Shown one piece after another: positions 12,600-23,078 of a stretch of 62,000 nucleotides of DNA; the first letter of the stretch is position 1, and each line of letters opens with the position of its first letter. Source of the DNA: Phoronis australis. Lineage: Eukaryota; Phoronida; Phoronidae. The notes below the pieces were generated by a model. That model made no database searches. It was not told the DNA's origin and was given only the letters and a program-made list of their open reading frames with translations. A program made the translations under genes and the position numbers. The stretch spans positions 1 through 62,000 of the forward strand of contig NMRA01000449.1 in NCBI GenBank assembly GCA_002633005.1. Direction: 5' to 3'.

Positions 12600-13650
12600 T
12601 AATCATATTCCATATGGCACCGGAAGAGGCCGTTTGGTGCAAAGTTCATATAATTTTCAAAATGCTACTTCTCCTTCAGTTTTAAAGCTATCTTTTTCAA
12701 ATTCGGTGCACAGGTAGAAGTCAACATGACAATTTAAAAACTTACTTTTCTAAGTAATCGGGTAATCCAATCAGGTGAAATAGGTCAAAGGTCATTAGGT
12801 GCAAACTAAAATTTTGAGCTAGACACTTCAAATTGACAGGTCTGATTGCCACAGGTAAATCAAATCGGAATCCAAAGTTTCAGGTCATTTAGTGCAAACA
12901 TGGGGTCGACTCATTAGGTGCATTTATCTTCTGAAAATTTGACCTTTTCAATCAGCAAGTATTCTGATGTGTCAACCGTTAGACAACTGTGATTCTCAGC
13001 GTTAAACACATTTTCCATGGGCTTTGCAATAATTCTCCTAAAGATGCTTAAAATGCACCGGATAAGGTCAATTAGTGCAAAGGTCATGTAACGTTCAAAA
13101 TGTTATATCTCTTACGTTTTTCAAGGAATTCTTTTCAATTTCAGCACACTGGTGTAAGTCAACATGCCAACTAAATACCCTACTTTACTTCGCAATAGGC
13201 CTAACCAATCAGAAAAAATAGGAAAAAGGTCATTGAGTGCAATCCAAAATTTTGAGCTAGAGACTTCAAAATTAAATATCTGTTCGCTAAGTGCGATTGA
13301 GTTTGAATTCTAAATTTTCAGGTCATTTGGTGCACCCGTGGGGTCATTAGGTGCATTTTTCTTCTGAAAGTTTGACCAATTCATTCATCTTGTATTCTGG
13401 AGTGCTTAAAGTAAAACATCTGTGATTTTAACATTAACCACACTTTTAATTGAGCTAATAATTACTCCCTCATCGGGGCTCATAATGCACCGGAAGAGGT
13501 CAATTAGTGGAAAGGTCATCAAAAAATTAATATGTAATTTCTCCCACAATTTTAAAGAATTCCTTTTCATATTAGTAAACGGGTTGCTGTCAGTAACTTC
13601 CCATAATAATTCCAGTAATACGCACGCGCAAAGTCCGTTATTGTCACGCC
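12600..13650. repeat. 435-bp tandem repeat, about 2.4 diverged units
   Basis: The landmark GCACCGGA(A/T)(G/A)AGG recurs at 12617, 13055 and 13487, spacings of 438 and 432 bp. Each unit also carries AATTTTGAGCTAGA-ACTTCAAA, GTCAACATG and several AGGTCATTAGGTGCA-like boxes. Divergence between units looks like roughly a quarter of positions. It lies in the exon 2-3 intron. No coding potential is consistent across units. Confidence 0.75.
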
Positions 13651-14463
13651 GTGACAATAATCTTTCTAGTTTAAAATGGTGTTTATTAGATTCTAACTTG
13701 AACGTTTGTTTCGAATGCTAAATGCAATTTACAATTGTTAAGTTTAAAAGGAAATTACTATTTAAAAGGAACATTGAGCAAGCGTGTTTTTACAAAAGTT
13801 GCGTCACGTAATTGAAAGTTTTAGGCACGTAGAGATTTCTGCAAAAAAGATCGTTTATACACTTCATGTGAGAAAAACCCTATACTAGGCTTGCCGAGGG
13901 ATTTTGACGAAATTTCCAAGAAGTTTTGCCCCATGTCATAAACCTGAGACGAGTGTAGGGTTCTCTTTATGTCCGATCTTGTTTCAAATTTTCGTTCGAC
14001 TCGGGAGAAATCCTATACGACTTTCGAACCACTGTCTATACACGTCACATACACGACCTCAATTTAAAGTCGTACGCAAAAAATTTGAGTGCGCAGACAA
14101 GGCTTAACGGTGTTGTACAGGAGTAACCCAACGCTTCTCTTAGGTTAATGAGGGAAAGAAACTTTAAGTCAACTGCTGTCTCATCAAAAAGACTGACGAA
14201 TTATCGATTGAGTCGCGCGTTAATTGGGCGATAGACACAGGGAAGAAACAACATGACAATAAACGAAAGCACAGCGATACGGAAGGAGGAAAGTACACGT
14301 AATCTTTTAAAGCAGCAATATGTCCACTTTCCGTCGAAGAAACTAAATACAGGTTTAGACCATTTTTCTCTGTATATTAGTCTTAACTTTCTTGATATTT
14401 CGTTACTCCACGAGACCATTCTCGATACAACATGGAAATGCCAGTTCTTTTCAAACAAAGAAA

Positions 14464-14580
14464 TCGCACCTGTTTTGACAAAGGAACAATTTGAAAACTG
14501 TAAGAGGTCAAAATCAAAAATTGTTTCTTGAGACGGAAGTGGGACTCACGGCAGCTTTAACCCCCGTCTAAACATTCCGA
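14464..14580 (+). repeat. Dispersed repeat, copy near exon 2
   Basis: GGAACAATTTGAaAac, AAATCAAAAaTTGTTTcTTGA, GAcGGAAGT and CGTCTAAAC-TTCC occur in this order. The same order and orientation recur at 22688-22822, just downstream of exon 1A. Identity is moderate, and I do not recognise the family. Confidence 0.5.
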
Positions 14581-14924
14581 GTTTTCGTATAAAACTTGTA
14601 TTCGACTGTAGTATACGATTAACCAGAGTGTGTAGACAGGTATTCCGACTCAACGCTTCGAGCTAAAAAGTAGTATACAACTTATCGATTGAAACAGAGT
14701 ATGTTCGAGTTCAATCCCATTTTTGATTGACACAGGAGAAGTCACATGCGACTTATGGACGACTGTCGACCCAGTCCAATTGTTGATACAAAGTAGCAAA
14801 TTCGGAGTTTTTAGGCGGGGCTTTGAATGGCGGCACATTTGTGGAGAACAGAGTGAAGCAATGTTAGAGCCGTTCGCGTTTAGTAATTTTGTATCAGTAA
14901 TTAGAACGGAACATCGCATCCTAC

Positions 14925-15020
14925 GTTGAAACCCCTCCATGCCGCTACACGAGGTCCCATTTGTTGAGGCGAACACGGTGACGTTTTTGTAGCACCGACT
15001 CCATGCACCCATTGGGATAT
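14925..15020 (-). CDS. Exon 2: first extracellular loop of claudin-like protein
   Basis: This 96-nt exon follows a good acceptor (tttttatttcag) and ends at CAAC|gtagga, a moderate donor. It enters and leaves in phase 1. Protein A residues 66-98 read D-IPMGAWSRCYKNVTVF, then ASTNGTSCSGMEGFQ-H. G-A-W-S-R-C corresponds to the G-L-W-x-x-C motif of claudin loop 1, with C75 and C90 as the likely disulfide pair. Two N-glycosylation sequons are visible, N-V-T at 78 and N-G-T at 86. The split His codon made with exon 3 gives H-W-Q-L-A. From memory, TMEM47 proteins have W-Q-I-A at the same place just before TM2. The exon is shared by both first-exon variants because both end after one base of a Glu, Asp or Gly codon that becomes Asp here. 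Confidence 0.8.
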
Positions 15021-18000
15021 CTGAAATAAAAATTTGGCAACAGTGAAACTCGAAATACATATATAGTCTCACGACACTTCGACAGGAAACGATGACATGC
15101 AGTGCTCATGCGGTACATGCTTATTTCTGGTATACGAAGTGAATGGCATTTGAAAAACGTCTAACAATATCGTACGCCTGATGGGTGTCCACTGTACGAA
15201 TTAGTTGACCGAGTACTTTGAGATTGTCACAATAAAATTGCCATTGTCGCAAATACGCTCCCACATTTAAATTTTGTGACTCCTTTTAAGTATTAAAATA
15301 CTTTTCTGTTCCATTCTCAGGGTATGGACAGTTTATCAATCACCATTTCTCAACGAGCATGAGATTTATGAATGAGGAGCAGACTTTTCCTGAATAGAAG
15401 CGTAAATTTTATAATCATATCTGGAAAGGGGCTATTGTTACTAAGCTGGGAATTAATGAAACTCGCAAGTTGCCATGGATACTAAAACTATATCGCGTGT
15501 TGAGCAATCGTTGCAGTGGTACATAAAAGTACGGGTGCGACTATTATCAAGGTATTAAAGTGCTTTACAAATCTACAGAAGGCAAACTTTGTTAATTGAA
15601 GAACCGTGTATCGTAAAACCTATGCCATCAGTTGTTAGAAATGGCAGACGATCAAAACAAATAGCATACGATATTACCAGTCACTGTGAATTATGGTATC
15701 GTGCACTCTCACACATACAGAAGATGTTCAGCACATTTTGCCTAAGTCTTCAATTTGCTGTACAGTAACAAACGTACCGGTAACCACTCGGCCAAGGATT
15801 TTATCGCTAACGGGTAGCGCGGCACGCTGGATTGGACTGAATACTCGGATCAGTGATTCTGGGGATGTGATTTGGTCACTTCTGTTAGGAAAATTACGAT
15901 ACAATTTTGAAAACAAAACGACTAAGTCTTCAGAATTTACTCTTTCTCGACAACGTTAAATTACGACCAGTGCAACAACTATATTAGAAATAACCATAGC
16001 TGTTGTCTTTTTAATGCATTTGTATTTTTGCTCAATCGCCGGTAATTTATCAGGTGTCCTAGGCGCTTAACCTTGGTGCTACGGCACTTAGCCTACTAAA
16101 ACTATCGATGGTCATGATATTCACAACTTGCACACTTTAGTGGCGATATATAAAAAAATGCAATGCAAACGTGAAAGCGCGCGTGTTGCAAACATGCAGA
16201 ACCATGATTGTAGTTTGGACACAACACCTCGTTCTCAAGCATAATGGCGAATTCGTGCAATTGGCTAAAGACCAGCTTCGCACCTTGACAACATGTTTGC
16301 CTGTGTACTAAAAAGAATTAATTTCTGCACTACCTATCGAGGGAACTTAAAATTTGTTTGAAAAATGCAGCCACAGCTCGGGTCTTTAAAGAATTGCGCC
16401 TAAGATAACGTAAGGTTTTAATTTGGGATTCATGTCGGTAACGAATCATTATAATCGTAGAAACGCTTTGACTCCCTCTGAAATTCTCTCAATTTGTGCC
16501 AGCCTACAATGAGCTGAACACAACCGCAAGGGTGCACTGTCGTTTCACGGGAGATGTCGAGTCTTCAAACGGTACGCGCACACTGTCTAAGTCTGGTGGT
16601 GACTGAACAAAAGCTTCGGAGCTTTTATAACAGAGGTCACTTAGAGCACGCTTCACAAGAACTGGTGAATTATAACAAAAGTGAAGAGATTTACACCCAC
16701 AACAGATAAAACCGAAGTCAACGATTTTTCCGTTCTTGCTTTAATTTGACGACTGAAACTATGAATGGAAACAGGAAGTTTATCGTGTAATTAAATTATC
16801 GAAAGCACAAACCAATACGTTGCAGTTAAATCAATACTCTTAATTTTGTTTTAGGTTTGTAGCCGATTGGTAAAGTTCATATTTACTCTAGGGAGGCGGA
16901 AATCGTATTGAAGAGAAAACCGTCGAAGGAAATTCAAGTCAACAAGGATAAAATGATTCTGTGGCTTAGTTGACAAGATCACCAAATCTATGTCGTCTCT
17001 AAAGATGAAAGGCAAAGAGTACTACCTGCTTTAAGATCCATTCATTTATTGTTCCACATTTGTTTGAGCGACAGCAAAATTCAGATGTTTCGTGGACAAT
17101 GTATTAAACGATTTAAAATTAATGAAGCTGTCGAGTGACCTTAATATATTTTTCTGAATTATTTTCGCAGTCGCGAAACACTTAATTTGCATATGTACGC
17201 TTCCAACCCTTTCTTCATCAAACTATTTACATATCCTTATGTATAATATATAGCAATAGCATCTACAACATCCGACAATGTAAAGAATAATGATAAATAC
17301 ATGCAAGCTTAAAGAAGAGTAGCCCCCGACTTTCAATATCAATCAGAATTTTGCTGTATTACGTAAAGTATATTTGTCACTTGATTTCATGATTTTTCTG
17401 ACAACATTTGTAACATTTTGAAAGCAAACAGCAAGCAAATTAAATTTATGTCTCAGATCAACGAACAGCGGGTATAATAGCAAAAATGACACCCGTCCTC
17501 AAATTTCATCCAAGTCGCATTGTGGGCATAATCTTTCTTCAAGTCCCAATTCAATCACAGGTGATCGTTTGAGCATATAAAGTGTGTGTTTTTTGTAAGG
17601 AGGTAGCGTGTAGTCCTTGCACGTAAGGTTTGAATTGAACAATTTATAGTTTTCTAACTTACAACAAAATATAAAATCGTCTTCTCAAATTTGACTCTAT
17701 ATCTGCAATGTAGTCTGAAATCAGACAAAAACGACAATTCATCACCAACACCCTAGGAACACCCCGCAATTCTATAGCCAAAAGAAAATGGTAATCGTTT
17801 TATTTAAAAGTGTCCAACAATCTCTCTATTTTCTACCATCTCGAACTAAAGGTTATGGCATACTTAAACGTATCTACTATTGTGTCTTTCAGAGTTTAAA
17901 CCAATATTTTATCAACCTTGCCATTCTATGGGCTCGCATAGTAATTCTTCGTAACTCCCCGTGAGCTGTCACATCCACCGCATTTCTGCTTACGCTGTAG

Positions 18001-18416
18001 AGTACGGACAGATTTGATGAAGAGCACCAAGCACGTGTTACGTAGTGTCAAGCACGTGCAGTCCGTCAGCCGTGAAGCGAATGCGGTTGAAGAGCTAAGA
18101 ACAGAGTTCGAAAGAGCTAAATAATGGTCTATGAGAAAAGAACTACCGCACATCTAGTAAGAAAAGAGTTGCGCTAACAAGAAAAAAACGCCGTTAACAA
18201 GAAAGCCCGTGGAAGACGTGGTGGAGAAAGATTGTGTACCCTGTAAACCCGTGTTTCACGAATTACTCTCGATAATTGAGGAGCGAAATCTTCACTTAAG
18301 GAACAGAATTCAGCATTTCAACCTCGACAACCAATCACTTCAATGGCAGCCATTGGGCTAACATAAGCTACTAGTTAAGTAAGGTACCGAGCATACAAGC
18401 AAAACACCCCTCTCCT

Positions 18417-18483
18417 TTCACTCGCGTGATCTTGCGCGATCTTGCACTTTCGTGAATTTCTTACGTCTACGGAACGTACCATG
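18417..18483 (-). repeat. Dispersed 'GTTCCGTAGACG' element fragment, copy 2
   Basis: In reverse complement it reads CATGGTACGTTCCGTAGACG, then TAAGAAATTCACG, TGCAAGATCGCGC and AAGATCACGCGAG. These are the same ordered blocks as the other copies. Confidence 0.55.
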
Positions 18484-19484
18484 GTTTGATGCACAAGAAA
18501 TTTGAAGTGCTCTGTTCGCTTACTGATTTTGCCACTATTCCTTGTATTGTTTACCATAAACGGAGCAGTAAGGCAGCAAGTTCATTTGGTGTCAATGTTA
18601 CCTGGCCACAGTAGGTAACATCGATGTAGGTCTCATACGCATGTGGATATCGATTAAGTTTTAATTAGGTGTTATTGTACACACGCAAATCTCGAGAATT
18701 CCTCAGTAAATACGATTTGCCATATGGTGTCAAGTATGTACCGTTGCCTGAGCAAATAGTCGCGGCGGCTTGGACACGACTACTTATTACGAACAACACA
18801 TCAACCACATTCAATCGATGGTAGTGGTGAATTATTTTTTATTAATGGTTGAAATCTTCGTTAGACAAAGAGTCCATATTTAACGATTAATAATTAACAA
18901 TCTTTATTTCGACGTAAACGTCACACAAGTTATGGATTAAGTGAAAACCTCAAGACAGTATTCTCAGAAATTCATCAAGTGTACTCACACCACTCATTCA
19001 ACTATTCATTACATTTTGTAGCCAGTTTGAGATATGACGCCATGCACTTAGTCAATCAGAGTAAAGTTTGAGCCAAGGATTAGAGAGTAATGGAAATTAA
19101 TACGTATTGATAAATTCGCAACTTATTGCCATGGAAACTAAGTGACATCACTACCAAACTACACGATTCAAGGGCTGGACTTGATGTTGATGTTAGCTTT
19201 GTTTGTTGCACAATTTTTGTTACAGATGAATGTTGCTCATACAATGATCACAAGAGGTATTTCTATCAAGTGATGAAGGCCACAGACAGCAAAATAACAA
19301 ATCCGCTGCAAAATTTTGAACTAGTCATGCGTAAGGGAAAGTTTTGGCCACAACATTTCAGATCAACAACAAAGGCTATCAAATATTGTGCCTCCCATAA
19401 TGTAGTTAGTTTATGTTCGACATGTGCACCGGAAAAATAATAAAGTGTGTCGCAAGCTCTGCTTTTTTATATGTTCATGTATAT

Positions 19485-19637
19485 CATGGGCGGAGCAGCC
19501 CTAAAAAGTAGGCGAGGGCTAAAGCCCCCCAGCCCCCTGTGGTGCACCGACCATAGACCATGGGCGGCACAGCACTGAAAAAAGTAAAAAAGTGGGGCTA
19601 TAGCCCCCCCCCAGCGCCCTATGGTGCGCCGCCTATG
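19485..19637. mobile_element. Two adjacent copies of a small GC-ended inverted-repeat element
   Basis: Copies at 19485-19556 and 19559-19637 each begin CATGGGCGG(A/C)(G/A)CAG, contain an AAAGCCCCCC or TATAGCCCCCC core and end GGTGC(A/G)CCG(A/C)C(C/T)AT. The ends are imperfect inverted repeats. A truncated relative, CATGGGCGGCGAAGCTC...GGTGCGCCGCCC, lies at 54889-54918. Confidence 0.6.
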
Positions 19638-19664
19638 TATATGTAGTACCTATACATATATACA

Positions 19665-19677
19665 TGTGTGTGTGTGT

Positions 19678-19716
<39 letters not shown>
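19665..19716 (+). repeat. (TG)n microsatellite
   Basis: About 52 bp of TG dinucleotides with one GA interruption. The two Cys/Val open frames crossing it are repeat artefacts. Confidence 0.95.
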
Positions 19717-19718
<2 letters not shown>

Positions 19719-20297
19719 TATGTCTGAAAGGTATGGGTGTCATAGAAGTCTTGCACCTATACATACGCCAAGTAATTCAGCTGATGTTTTTAAAAACTTC
19801 AATAAAACTGGTTTTCATTCTCATTCGCATCAACCTCTTTGTCCAGAATTATCTGTCGGTACACAATGTTTAACTGTGCACCCACCCAAAGGAATTCGTA
19901 CTTATAGAACGAATACGTACATTGCATCTGAGTTGCCAAAACCTGAACAATGTGTACTGTGAGATGAACCAACAGAACACTATCAGCCGATTTCATAAAG
20001 GGGGTTTAACTTTTAGACCAGTGGTCTAGTAAAACCTGGTTTAACTCCAGTTTAGACCTGGTCTAAATCAGTTTTCAGTTCACCAACGAGGTCTATATTC
20101 TTTAGACTTGTACTAAGATCTTAAACCATGTTTAACTTTAGACTTGATCAGACCCAGGTTTAACTGTTAAATATGTCAGACTTGCATGGTATAGGTACAA
20201 CTGAATGATGCCGCGGAGTGCATTTGCGACGCAGTTTTAGAGCGAAAATGGCCTATTTTCAATATTCAGTTTTACTATGACACAAGATCAAACTTAG

Positions 20298-20455
20298 CAG
20301 GGGCGGATCCAGGATTTTTAAAGGGGGGGGGCGACGGTCAAGGACTTTTTGAAAGGGGGGCCAAGTCAACAATTTGAAAATTATAGATTTGATATCACTA
20401 AAATCAAAGGAAAAAGGGGACTCCGGACCCCTTGACCCCCGTGGATCCTCCTATG
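20298..20455 (+). mobile_element. Nested hAT-like miniature element (CAGGGGCGGATCC ends)
   Basis: It begins CAGGGGCGGATCCAGG and ends GTGGATCCTCCTATG, a degraded inverted copy. Inside are the blocks GATATCACTAAAATCAA and CTCCGGACCCC. The element at 58491-58649 carries the same blocks in complement, so the two are family members in opposite orientation. CAGGGGCGG ends are common on hAT elements. Confidence 0.6.
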
Positions 20456-20469
20456 CGTAGACCACTACT

Positions 20470-20650
20470 TGCTGGAGTGTGTCCTGCAGATTTCTCAGAA
20501 TACAACTGGTCGAGCAAGGCGTCATCGTCGTAAGCGCTACGGATTTGACTAAAGACAACATCTTCTGATTCTTCTGACTGAGTTCCACCTCCACTGTTCT
20601 CCGATATAATGTTGCCAGGAAGAGGTCTTACCCCCTTTGGCCGCGGAAAA
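20470..20650 (-). pseudogene. Short open stretch inside transposon, possible remnant of element-encoded protein
   Basis: Reading the minus strand from about 20650 there is an uninterrupted frame beginning near PRPKGVRPLPGN and continuing through SGGGTQSEESEDVVFSQIRS to DDDALLDQLYSEKSAG. It has no start codon and runs into the nested element. The acidic, Ser-rich composition looks protein-like rather than random. It sits between the inverted ends of the 20-21 kb transposon, so a transposon-encoded accessory protein is likely, but I recognise no domain. Confidence 0.35.
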
Positions 20651-22687
20651 TAAACACTAAAATGACAAGGATATAAATTTGGGCATTTAACATGTTACAT
20701 CTAATCGGAAGCATGTTCTTTAATGTGTGTGTGTTGGGCACAGAAATTAGTTTTCCTCATGAGAAAAGCTTTTAGATATTTTTCGTAAAGGTCTGTCCTG
20801 ATTCTTCTGGTGTATGCCATTGTATACCCACGTGATCAAGGTTTCATTGAAGCACTTCAATAGTTTCTTTGTTGGGTTTACCCAGCTCGACACATTGGGG
20901 TGCCTTTGATACTTTAAACCTGGTTTTACTGAACCAGCTCGTTGGTCTAGCAAAACCAGGCTTTCAGACTTTTAAACCATGTTGGTGAAATGCAAGTTAG
21001 GTCTAAAATTAGACCAGGTTTAGGAAGACCAGGTTTAAGTCTGAAACCTGGTTTTGTTAAACCACCTTTATGAAATCGACTGTAGAGTTGTTGTATAGAC
21101 TCGACCTCAAGACGGACAGTTTTAAGAATTCAGGGGTTCATTAGATATCCACAGCACCAGACATGGTATTTCTTATAACTCAACGGACCTCACCCAGCCG
21201 AAATGGCATAGAACCATTTATTTTATTTTATCGCTTATCGTACTTGCTCCTGCATACAGAACTATATAATGAGTGTGAATGTAGATAGCTCGCGGGGTCT
21301 ACGATGATATCCATTTTAAATTACACCACAGAACGCCATATTTTAATGCTGTATGGAAGTTACGGTCTGTAGAACATTGCTCTAATTGTATCCACTTATC
21401 ATCTTTTCAGGCTTATCACGTTGCAAAATGTTTCTTTCCTATTTCATTTCTATCCAAGATGTTACAGTGACGGTGTCCTCCGAATGACGCTTGAATGTCC
21501 TTAGGGCCCTTTTGATAAGATTAGATAATTTGTTCAGCGTTCACTTGCCAATAACGATTGATCCAAAAAAATCACATGTGAATGCTCGTCTGAGGTCTCC
21601 TGCCTTGTCGTACGCCCCCCAAATCAGAACACATGGCTGATACTTTACATTGAGAAAGCTTCATTCCAATGGTATAAAGTGTGGCTAAGCTTTGATCGCG
21701 CAAGATGATCGCGGGTGATTGGCAAGAATATTAACTTTTTGAAGTTAATGTTGTGGTAATTTCTCGCAAAACTTGAAATTATGCCTTTTTGAATGCTCAT
21801 TTGAAGAATGTGATCTATCTTCTGACCAGATGTCCTGTAAACCTTGTCGTGAAAATTCCACATATGAACATTTCCAAGTGATTGACGTCGTGCTATTGGA
21901 GCTTCGGTGTACCTACTCGACGACTACTATTTCAAAATATACATTGCTTTGTAGAAGCGTATACTACAATCAAATTGCGTATGCAAACGTCTAAAGGCAG
22001 TTACGAAGTCGCCGAGGACTCAGGAGTGTGACAGGCAGGGGCTTAAGCAATATTTAAATGGACCCCCTTCAAGCAGATTAAAGCCATCGCCCGCCCCGAA
22101 TGCTTCAAGAGATAGGCGCTAACTTTGATGAACCAATACGAGTACTCATATGGAAAAATAGACTATTGGGCGGAAATAATGTCTGAAATAAATGGCGTAG
22201 GAATTGACCTAGTTAAAAGAAATTAAAAGGTAATAAAGAGCTGTTAGCAATCTGTAAAACTCCCACGTTTAGGATGTTAAAAGTGATGATATGAATCTGA
22301 AATGTCATTCATTTACTTAATAGTACATGTACTGTAGATTATTGACCTATCACGGTAGCTGGGTTTCAAAATTAATATACTTGCAAAAAATCGAAATTAA
22401 AGTCAGTGTTATAGCTTCGGTAAATTCAGAAATGATCCCTGGAAAGGTTAAAATAATGGGAGAATACAGGCGAAACTGCAGTCAATTAAAAAGAGTCATG
22501 GTATTACTGGCAACAGCAAACATTAAAGCAGCATTGAACGCGTGCCTCCTGTCAAGAAATCAAGTTTTAATTAAATTCAGACCGCTTATCGTTACAAAAT
22601 GGCCTGATGTTGCCGTGACCTTTCAGTTCATGTGCTTGGTCTGAAGAGGTAACAAACTGACAGTTCCTTCCAAGCCCCAAAACAGCA

Positions 22688-22822
22688 ACCCTTGTGACTG
22701 AGGAACAATTTGAGACCAGTTTTAAAGCAATACGTGACCCAAATCAAAACTTGTTTTTTGACAGAAAGTACGGGTTTAGTTCCACTTTATGAAAAACTCG
22801 AGACCACGTCTAAACTGTCCTA
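22688..22822 (+). repeat. Dispersed repeat, copy near exon 1A
   Basis: It shares GAGGAACAATTTGAGACCAG, AAATCAAAACTTGTTTTTTGA and CGTCTAAACTGTCC with 14464-14580 in the same order and orientation. It begins about 60 bp past the donor of exon 1A, within the intron. Confidence 0.5.
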
Positions 22823-22882
22823 CTCCCATATGTGCGTCACATACTACACAAGTAACATTTTTCAACACAAGCAAGCACTTAC

Positions 22883-23078
22883 CTTTCACGACCATCCAAT
22901 TTGACGATTCGATTCCAATAGATCCAAAGACGAGAGCACATAATCCGACCAAGAGACCTGCGCAGCGGAAAGGCTTGTAAACTCTCGACTCACGCATCAG
23001 TGATTCCTCGGCAAAGAAGCGAGGATCCGGATCGTGGTCTGGAACTTTGAATTTTAGAAAATTTTTCATGATTTTCAT
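22883..23078 (-). CDS. Alternative first coding exon 1A: short N-terminus plus TM1 of claudin-like protein
   Basis: The ATG at 23078 is the first in frame after an upstream TGA; a second ATG lies at 23070. The exon encodes 65 residues plus one base and ends at a strong donor, AAAG|gtaagt (phase 1). Residues 1-35 are cytoplasmic and charged (KVPDHDPDPRFFAEE). TM1 is about 39-58 (AGLLVGLCALVFGSIG), followed by S-S-N-W with W61. The Trp shortly after TM1 is the first residue of the claudin/PMP22 signature that exon 2 completes with G-A-W-x-x-C. With exons 2-4 this gives a 228-residue protein, the usual size for the superfamily. It lies 7.9 kb upstream of exon 2 and 25 kb downstream of exon 1B. 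A separate promoter is inferred; no clear TATA box was seen. Confidence 0.8.

Larger units (their letters stand above)
10763..14924. other. Intron between exons 2 and 3
   Basis: The intron is 4162 bp and is occupied largely by repeats: a (TA)n run at 11524-11539, a miniature element at 11827-12005, a TTC/TTA microsatellite at 12463-12498, a 435-bp tandem repeat at about 12600-13650 and a dispersed repeat at 14464-14580. No exon-like segment other than its borders was found. Confidence 0.7.
19985..21081. mobile_element. Composite DNA transposon remnant with terminal inverted repeats
   Basis: The left end AGCCGATTTCATAAAGG-GGTTTAAC matches the complement of the right end GTTAAACCACCTTTATGAAATCGACT. 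Both ends are followed inward by many copies of AGACCAGGTTTA and TAAACCTGGTCTA in both orientations, a pattern of subterminal repeats. About 1.1 kb lies between the ends. A 158-bp element is nested at 20298-20455. A minus-strand open stretch of about 58 codons (about 20470-20650) lies between them. The end sequence and size fit a PIF/Harbinger-like non-autonomous element, but I am not certain of the superfamily. Confidence 0.65.
15021..22882. other. Intron between exons 1A and 2
   Basis: The intron is 7862 bp from donor gtaagt at 22882 to the acceptor at 15021. It holds a dispersed repeat at 18417-18483, small GC-ended elements at 19485-19637, a (TG)n run and a composite inverted-repeat transposon at 19985-21081. 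The 104-codon plus-strand frame at 19126-19440 is not bordered by splice signals and is unrecognised. From 15.1 to 18.3 kb I see only AT-rich unique-looking DNA. Confidence 0.7.

Noticed and set aside
19126-19440. 104-codon plus-strand frame beginning M-P-W-K-L
   Set aside because: No family is recognised, no splice signals are present and it sits among repeats inside the intron.
19664-19962. Cys/Val frames
   Set aside because: Translation of the (TG)n run.
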